NCBI RefSeq assembly: GCF_012927325.1
Contig: NZ_JABBGI010000010.1
Location: 62,001-126,000, forward strand
DNA from: Chryseobacterium antibioticum
GTDB taxonomy: Bacteria > Bacteroidota > Bacteroidia > Flavobacteriales > Weeksellaceae
Direction of reading: 5' to 3'
Length of the DNA stretch: 64,000 bases
The translations under genes and the position numbers were made by a program. Each line of letters begins with the position of its first letter. The stretch's first letter is position 1. This document shows, piece by piece, positions 59,830 through 64,000 of this stretch. The notes beneath the pieces were generated by a model. The model saw only the letters and a list, made by a program, of their open reading frames with translations. It made no database searches and had not been told where the DNA came from.

Positions 59830-59830
59830 A

Positions 59831-60277
59831 TTATCTGATATTGAAATGTTTTTTTATAAAACTTTGCGACACACCTGTCTTTTCTGATAACTGTTTTATC
59901 TCTGCTCTTAGTTTTGAACCCGGTATAGTGTTGACTAAAGAATAATCTTTTAATTTTAATCTGTTTTCATTATCAAAACTAGTTTTTAATTCTGTTACTT
60001 GGCCTGATGTGCCATTGTCTTCATCGTCTTCAACTTGGCCAATAAAAACATCTTTAGAATATGTACCATCTGCCCACTCATTTAAAATTGAATTAAAATC
60101 TTCAATGTTCAAATCTCTTTTATCGCAAATATTTTCTAATTGATCTACAATAGATAGTAATTGATTATCTGCACTTTTTACATACAAGTAAATGTCGCTG
60201 GTGCCTCTTAGTGCTGTATTTGCTTCGTGATCAGAGACCCTTACTTTTAATCCATTGATGCTATAATATTTTGACAT
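59831..60277 (-). CDS. Hypothetical phage protein
   Basis: 148 aa. The C-terminal end (SKLRAEIKQLSEKTGVSQSF, IKKHFNIR) looks like a short HTH; the rest is mixed. Function unknown. Cotranscribed with the next gene. Confidence 0.55.
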   Translation of the reverse strand: MSKYYSINGLKVRVSDHEANTALRGTSDIYLYVKSADNQLLSIVDQLENICDKRDLNIEDFNSILNEWADGTYSKDVFIGQVEDDEDNGTSGQVTELKTSFDNENRLKLKDYSLVNTIPGSKLRAEIKQLSEKTGVSQSFIKKHFNIR

Positions 60278-60295
60278 AGCGTTTTGTTATTTTAA

Positions 60296-60598
60296 TTATA
60301 AAGCAAGATTTTGAGCAAAAACAGTATTTTGATATTTGCTTTTTAATTCTTGGTCTCTATCTCTTATAACCTCTATTTCGGTTTCTTCTTCATAGATGTT
60401 ACACAAAATGCTTCTAAACTTACTTTCAGCCGTCTTTTGGCTTTTGGCATTTAGAGAAAGATTTCTCATTATTCTCATCATGAATTCTTTCAAAGAAATA
60501 CCACTAAAACTAGGCTCATTCTTTAACTCTTCATATTTTTCAATAACGAATTCTCTATTTTGAGAAAGAAAGTTTTGTAAGTTGAAAGTAGTTGCCAT
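60296..60598 (-). CDS. Hypothetical phage protein
   Basis: 100 aa, helical (FLSQNREFVIEKYEELKNEP; FMMRIMRNLSLNAKSQKTAE). No family recognised. First gene after a good promoter at 60646. Confidence 0.55.
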   Translation of the reverse strand: MATTFNLQNFLSQNREFVIEKYEELKNEPSFSGISLKEFMMRIMRNLSLNAKSQKTAESKFRSILCNIYEEETEIEVIRDRDQELKSKYQNTVFAQNLAL

Positions 60599-60645
60599 AA
60601 TTATTATTTTTTAATGAGTTGGTTTGTCTCTCATTTTTCATACTT

Positions 60646-60676
60646 CAAAGATAGTCTATAATTAATAATTACACAA
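60646..60676 (-). promoter_or_regulatory. Leftward promoter
   Basis: Minus-strand -33 TTG (60676-60674) and -7 TATCTTTG (60653-60646) spaced 20 bp. Drives the two hypothetical genes at 60598 and 60277. Confidence 0.6.
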
Positions 60677-60708
60677 TATGTATAATTAAATTTAACAAAC
60701 TTTAACTT

Positions 60709-61053
60709 TTAGAAGTTTATTCTTTCGATGATTTGGCCTAAATGCGTTTCAAATTGCTGCTTATGTTCAATATCAAGTATTTCGACCAACATACGTCTTG
60801 CATCGTCATGATAGCCCTCTTGAATCAATAATACTTTGTGATTTCGTAGTTCACCGTTTTTATTTAAGAACCTTGATTGATAATGTGGTGTATCATCTCG
60901 ATATTCAATTTTCTTTATGCCAGATTCTATTTGGTCAAAATAGACTTTCTGTATAGGCAGGTAAAGCGGTTTGTTTTCGATTGCTGAGCTTTTGGCAATA
61001 GTCTTTGCAGGTCTTGATACTTTTGTTCGGTGACGTTGGGCGATGCTTCTCAT
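60709..61053 (-). CDS. ASCH-domain protein
   Basis: 114 aa. LPIQKVYFDQIESGIKKIEY, RDDTPHYQSRFLN and KVLLIQEGYHDDARRMLVEI fit the ASCH fold (PUA-like, RNA- or modified-base-binding). Function in phages unknown. End of the accessory operon controlled by the 62-kb switch. Confidence 0.7.
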   Translation of the reverse strand: MRSIAQRHRTKVSRPAKTIAKSSAIENKPLYLPIQKVYFDQIESGIKKIEYRDDTPHYQSRFLNKNGELRNHKVLLIQEGYHDDARRMLVEILDIEHKQQFETHLGQIIERINF

Positions 61054-61054
61054 T

Positions 61055-61549
61055 TTAATTTTGTTTTTTATCTGTTGCCGAAATGTATTCTTCGTGCCAA
61101 TGACCTAATCTCATTTCGCCATTTTTAAATGGTATAATATATTTTCTAACAAAGCATTCTACCCCTTTTGAAAGAAGAAAGCCATGTCTATCAGATCTAT
61201 TTATACCATCTGAAAAGTCCATCGATATATAATTCGCCTTTAAGGTACCCTGTCTGCCTTTTTTGCAAAAAAACGCAATCGTATTAATGCCAGTAAAACA
61301 ATATATGTAGCCTTTATTTGTCTGTTTAATTTCAATTACATCGTCTTTATATTCTTCTCTAAAGTGTCTTTCTGTTTCTTTAAGATCTTCTTTAGAGAAG
61401 TAGAACCAACCTCTACCCGAATGAAAACTAACATTATTATCAATAATAGTTTCTACCTTTTGTAAGGTTTTAAATGTGAGAATGCCTCTAATTGGGTATT
61501 TTGACAACATTTCATCTATCAATTCTGGGGTTATTTCATTAAGTTTCAT
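61055..61549 (-). CDS. Hypothetical phage protein
   Basis: 164 aa (YPIRGILTFKTLQKVETIID; FYFSKEDLKETERHFREEYK; LGHWHEEYIS). No family recognised. 1 bp from both neighbours. Confidence 0.55.
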   Translation of the reverse strand: MKLNEITPELIDEMLSKYPIRGILTFKTLQKVETIIDNNVSFHSGRGWFYFSKEDLKETERHFREEYKDDVIEIKQTNKGYIYCFTGINTIAFFCKKGRQGTLKANYISMDFSDGINRSDRHGFLLSKGVECFVRKYIIPFKNGEMRLGHWHEEYISATDKKQN

Positions 61550-61550
61550 A

Positions 61551-61661
61551 CTATTTGGCTTTTATAAATTTAACTCTTTTTCTAATAAGTTTAGTAGGTG
61601 ATTTCTTCAATACTTCAACCGCTTTTATTTCTGGGGTTCTCGGCTTCTTCTGACCAAACAT
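61551..61661 (-). CDS. Small basic phage protein
   Basis: 36 aa (MFGQKKPRTPEIKAVEVLKK, then SPTKLIRKRVKFIKAK). It overlaps the upstream gene by 47 bp in a different frame and ends 1 bp before the next ATG, which fills an otherwise empty gap. Basic composition suggests nucleic-acid contact. Confidence 0.5.
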   Translation of the reverse strand: MFGQKKPRTPEIKAVEVLKKSPTKLIRKRVKFIKAK

Positions 61662-61866
61662 TGAAAACATAACCAATTGCTTCACCTTCAAAATGATTTA
61701 GCGAAAATCTTGCTGTTACGCCATTTTCTACATAATCAATTACAATTTGACCATTGTACATGAAAGCGATGGCGACGCCTTTTATGCCGTACTCTTTTGC
61801 TTCTTTATACCAATCGTTTAATCTTTCGTTTGTATAAGCAATTACTTGTTGTGCTGTAGCGTTCAT
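61615..61866 (-). CDS. Hypothetical phage protein
   Basis: 83 aa from ATG 61866 (NATAQQVIAYTNERLNDWYK; GVAIAFMYNGQIVIDYVENG). First gene of the leftward operon controlled by the 61.9-62.0 kb operators. No family recognised. Confidence 0.55.
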   Translation of the reverse strand: MNATAQQVIAYTNERLNDWYKEAKEYGIKGVAIAFMYNGQIVIDYVENGVTARFSLNHFEGEAIGYVFNVWSEEAENPRNKSG

Positions 61867-61905
61867 AATGTTTGTTTTAATTGTTATCGTTTCGTTTTGA
61901 TGGTA

Positions 61906-62029
61906 CAAATATAGGCACTAAATGTTAATCTTCAAAATATTAATTAACATTTAGTGTTAATTTATAATGATTATAAATAAGCGTTAAATGTTAATTATTT
62001 GTTTTTATTAATATTAAATGTTAATTTTG
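61906..62029. promoter_or_regulatory. Divergent promoters with four TAAATGTTAAT operators
   Basis: TAAATGTTAAT occurs at 61919-61929, 61985-61995 and 62015-62025, and inverted at 61943-61953. Leftward promoter: -33 TTTTG (61937-61933), -7 TATATTTG (61913-61906); one operator lies between. Rightward promoter: -33 TTTG (61998-62001), -7 TAATTTTG (62022-62029), spacing 20; one operator overlaps the -7. Confidence 0.75.
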
Positions 62030-62047
62030 CACGTATAAAACAAAAGA

Positions 62048-62293
62048 ATGCATCTACTTATAAAAGAAGTCGCTAAAAGAAAAGGTTTAACAATGCGAAA
62101 ACTGGCAGAAAAAACAAATATTGACACCGTTACGTTAAGTCGCTATAATACTGGTGTGATTGAACCGCCTATTAGTAGATTGCAGAAAATAGCCGATGTT
62201 CTCGAATGTGAGATTGTCGAATTTATTCCAGTAGGTTTGAAATTTGAACACGATGTTATTTCTGGTGAATGGTTGGGAATAAGAAAGAAATAA
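62048..62293 (+). CDS. XRE-family repressor beside integrase
   Basis: 81 aa. HTH_3: LIKEVAKRKGLTMRKLAEKT, then DTVTLSRYNTGVIEPPISRL and QKIADVLECEIVEFIPVG. Autoregulation and control of the leftward accessory operon are suggested by the four operators at its promoter. Convergent with the integrase gene. Confidence 0.85.
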   Translation: MHLLIKEVAKRKGLTMRKLAEKTNIDTVTLSRYNTGVIEPPISRLQKIADVLECEIVEFIPVGLKFEHDVISGEWLGIRKK

Positions 62294-62296
62294 AAA

Positions 62297-62316
62297 AGCC
62301 CCGATAATTCGAGGCT
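62297..62316 (-). terminator. Terminator of integrase gene
   Basis: AGCCCCG / CGAGGCT arms; the minus strand continues with TTTTTTATTTC. Ends integrase transcription and perhaps also the XRE gene. Confidence 0.75.
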
Positions 62317-62338
62317 CTATATTTGACATATAATATTG

Positions 62339-63466
62339 TTAAAATGTTTTAATTTGAATTTTCTTCTGAGCCTCTAGTCTTCGTTTTTCGCGCCCTACTG
62401 TATAAATTGCAGTGGTCTGATCATTTCTATGCCCTGCCATAATTTGCGCGCTGAAATGAGCCTCCTCTACCTTATCAAGAAAGGTGTGCTTTAATGCATA
62501 AATTGCCTTATTGACTCCGAGTGGCTGCATTATTTTGAACCTCCAGAATTTATAAACATACGTTCGATGCATTTCGTCTGGCCCCGGCTGATAGAAGAAT
62601 GAGAAAATAAAATCATCATCAAATAATGCATTTTCCAGTTGATCCTCCCAAAATGCCAGAGCGTTCGGAATTATAGCGCGCTTTTCCCTAACATACAGTT
62701 CACCTTTTTTAAGCGTTATTGTAAATTCCGCTTTTTCTAAATTCACATCAGATTTTTTCAAGCCCAAAATTTCTGGAACTCTACAGCCAGACAAAAAGAA
62801 AATCTGAAAGAAATTATAAAAGTGATTATGTTCAGCATATATGTGCTTGTCAATTGCTTTTAACTCTTCATCAGAAAATATCTCCTTTTTCTGGACAATG
62901 TGTTTTTTCGCTTTAATTCCGGTACATGGATTCACCTTAAGACAACCAGCGTCCACCAAATCAGTGAACAACGACGAAAGATGTATTTTAGCCTTATTGT
63001 AACTGTAATTGCTTAGATCAAGAGATTCCAGAGTCTGTTTTATGTGCAGCAACTCAACATCTTTTATCTTTAGGTAATTCAGGTTTAATTTTTCAAACCC
63101 AATCAGGAATTTATTTAGATCGCCTTCAACATTTTTACGATGTTCCGGAGTAAATTCTTTCTTCTCCAGGATCTTCGTTAATGCTTCTCCGGAAAATAAT
63201 TGAGAGTTAATTTCTCCCCGCTCAAACATATACTCTTTCGTTCTGGGATTGTAGTCTCTTTCATCCAGAAGTTCAGTCATTTGTTTCAAGAGACTTTTTT
63301 CAATTGTCTTCCGCTCCTTCTCAGATTTGAAACGGTTTAGTCTTCGTCGATAAGTAAATGGCTTTTCTCTATCAGGCTCGTAAAAACGGCACTGGATAAA
63401 CCAATCATCTTTTGATGTGGTTACAAGGAAATCGGAGCGTTTGCATCCGAAGTTTAGATTTTTCAT
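62339..63466 (-). CDS. Tyrosine integrase
   Basis: 375 aa. Catalytic residues: Arg229 (SGCRVPE), His/Lys box YALKHTF (Lys326, His327), MAGHRN (His346) and nucleophile Tyr355 (TAIYTVG). Box II has Lys where most members have Arg (HxLR), a variant I believe is known among Bacteroidota integrases. N-terminal arm-binding and core-binding (SAM-like) domains precede. Gene reads away from the tRNA, with arm-type repeats just upstream. Confidence 0.93.
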   Translation of the reverse strand: MKNLNFGCKRSDFLVTTSKDDWFIQCRFYEPDREKPFTYRRRLNRFKSEKERKTIEKSLLKQMTELLDERDYNPRTKEYMFERGEINSQLFSGEALTKILEKKEFTPEHRKNVEGDLNKFLIGFEKLNLNYLKIKDVELLHIKQTLESLDLSNYSYNKAKIHLSSLFTDLVDAGCLKVNPCTGIKAKKHIVQKKEIFSDEELKAIDKHIYAEHNHFYNFFQIFFLSGCRVPEILGLKKSDVNLEKAEFTITLKKGELYVREKRAIIPNALAFWEDQLENALFDDDFIFSFFYQPGPDEMHRTYVYKFWRFKIMQPLGVNKAIYALKHTFLDKVEEAHFSAQIMAGHRNDQTTAIYTVGREKRRLEAQKKIQIKTF

Positions 63467-63506
63467 ACGTATTAATTGTTACTGATTTTGTTACTAATTA
63501 ATACGC
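63467..63506. repeat. Arm-type motifs upstream of integrase
   Basis: AATTGTTAC (63474-63482) and TTTTGTTAC (63486-63494), flanked by an inverted pair ACGTATTAAT (63467-63476) and ATTAATACGC (63497-63506). GCGTATTAAT also occurs near attL (10027-10036). Confidence 0.55.
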
Positions 63507-63524
63507 TTCCAAAAAGTTAAAAAG

Positions 63525-63557
63525 CTGTCAATCCCTTTGTGGGAAAGCGATTGACAG
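63525..63557 (-). terminator. Phage-supplied tRNA terminator
   Basis: CTGTCAATC / GATTGACAG 9-bp stem, followed on the minus strand by CTTTTTAACTTTTTG. It stands 3 bp from the tRNA 3' end and replaces the host terminator now stranded at attL. Confidence 0.8.
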
Positions 63558-63559
63558 TA

Positions 63560-63606
63560 GTGACCACGGAGGGATTCGAACCCCCAACCCTCAGAGCCGA
63601 AATCTG
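63560..63606. repeat. attR: 47-bp direct repeat within tRNA-Arg
   Basis: Identical to 9963-10009. The phage restores the 3' part of the tRNA gene. Confidence 0.95.
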
Positions 63607-63634
63607 ATATTCTATCCAGTTGAACTACGCAGCC
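63561..63634 (-). tRNA. tRNA-Arg (anticodon TCG)
   Basis: 74 nt. Acceptor GGCTGCG pairs with CGTGGTC plus discriminator A; anticodon stem TCAGA/TCTGA with loop TTTCGGC gives anticodon TCG; T arm GGGGG-TTCGAAT-CCCTC. CCA is not encoded. Intact and probably functional. Confidence 0.92.
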
Positions 63635-63700
63635 TTTTATATGAGTAATTGGTAATCAATTGTGTACCTATTACTGATTACCAATCACCCATTACTTTTA

Positions 63701-64000
63701 TTAGAATGTAATTTTCACTCCTCCCACAACCTGTGCGCCTAAGACTTTATAGCCTTTATACGTTTGGTAGTTTGAGTTCAGAAGATTGTTTCCGAGTGCG
63801 AAAATACTGAAATTTTTGTGAAATTTGTACTCTGCGGAAAGATTTAAATCTGCATAGCCCCCAACTTTATCATTTCTGTTCTCTGTAGACTGGTAAACCA
63901 GGTTTGGATTGGCTACCCCTTCAATCGCGAAAGAGTTTGTGGTTCTGTCACTTGCAAAGATTCCTTTGAAACCTAACAGGAGTTTTTTATCAAGCATGGT
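63701..64000 (-). CDS. TonB-dependent receptor, C-terminal part (cut by window edge)
   Basis: The last 100 codons of an outer-membrane barrel: LNLSAEYKFHKNFSIFALGN, NLLNSNYQTYKGYKVLGAQV, ending in VGGVKITF with a terminal Phe as needed for Bam insertion. Typical of TonB-dependent receptors. The frame is open to the right edge; substrate unknown. Confidence 0.85.
   Translation of the reverse strand, partial: TMLDKKLLLGFKGIFASDRTTNSFAIEGVANPNLVYQSTENRNDKVGGYADLNLSAEYKFHKNFSIFALGNNLLNSNYQTYKGYKVLGAQVVGGVKITF

Larger units (their letters stand above)
59608..59830 (+). ncRNA. Putative structured small RNA, rightward
   Basis: No coding gene is supported here. Three consecutive hairpins are visible: CTTTC-AATA-GAAAG (59754-59767), ATAGGC-AAT-GCCTAT (59768-59782) and GGCGA-AAG-TCGCC (59811-59823) followed by six T. 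A -7-like TAAATTTG (59594-59601) lies upstream, and GAGTTGTGAATT is repeated (59643-59654, 59715-59726). The T run shows rightward transcription although both flanking genes read leftward. Transcript start is uncertain. Confidence 0.45.
9963..63606. mobile_element. Complete temperate siphovirus-type prophage in tRNA-Arg
   Basis: About 53.6 kb bounded by a 47-bp direct repeat of the tRNA-Arg 3' end. It contains integrase, several repressors, recombination and replication genes, endolysin, tail genes with tape measure, capsid, portal and both terminase subunits. Long tail genes without sheath or baseplate-wedge genes suggest a siphovirus. None of the key structural or integration genes is visibly broken, so the prophage may be inducible. 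Confidence 0.93.

Noticed and set aside
9963..63606. CRISPR array or insertion sequence within the prophage
   Set aside because: The repeats found are short operators or att motifs with irregular spacing. No array of spaced 25-40 bp repeats, no transposase and no IS-type terminal inverted repeats were seen.

Overview
The window is low-GC DNA from the Flavobacteriia, most likely Chryseobacterium or a close relative in the Weeksellaceae. The clues are TonB-dependent receptor and Omp85-type genes, secreted proteins with the VGIGT-type repeats common in this group, DUF4468, and promoters of the Bacteroidota type (-7 TAnnTTTG, -33 TTG/TTTG) with few Shine-Dalgarno sites. Genus and species are inferred from family resemblance, not from a database search.

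Host DNA occupies both edges. On the left (1-9962) are the N-terminal part of 6-phosphogluconate dehydrogenase, a tandem pair of TPR/membrane/HTH regulators duplicated with their promoters, a secreted repeat protein, a methyltransferase-like gene, an Omp85-like outer-membrane protein and a decayed RHS fragment. On the right (63560-64000) are a tRNA-Arg(TCG) gene and the C-terminus of a TonB-dependent receptor.

Between them is an apparently complete temperate siphovirus-type prophage of about 53.6 kb, bounded by a 47-bp direct repeat (9963-10009 and 63560-63606) that is the 3' part of the tRNA-Arg gene. The integrase lies next to the intact tRNA copy, and repeated GTTAC arm-type motifs occur at both ends.

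Prophage layout. 10.1-12.4 kb: lipoprotein and membrane cargo genes. 12.3-13.4 kb: immunity region with repeated AACATTTGTT operators. 13.4-29.8 kb: a long rightward early operon with a Rad52-like annealing protein, YqaJ exonuclease, HNH protein, helicase-methyltransferase fusion, DUF1376 replication protein, DnaC-like loader and many small proteins. 29.9-32.5 kb: regulator and lysis genes. 32.5-44 kb: tail genes, leftward, including a 1595-aa tape measure protein and a G/GT chaperone pair with an A-AAT-TTT slippery site. 44-48.1 kb: tail tube, head completion, capsid, decoration and scaffold. 48.2-53.85 kb: an accessory island of mixed orientation that splits the head module and carries a HEPN (AbiU2-like) gene. 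53.9-59.2 kb: minor head protein, portal, terminases and VRR-NUC nuclease. 59.4-63.5 kb: small regulators, accessory genes, a divergent repressor switch and the integrase.

The most striking feature is the regulation. At least six different palindromic or repeated operator families sit on recognisable Bacteroidota promoters. One near-identical 22-bp palindromic element precedes both leftward late operons (48204-48225 and 59287-59308), which suggests a phage-encoded late-gene switch.
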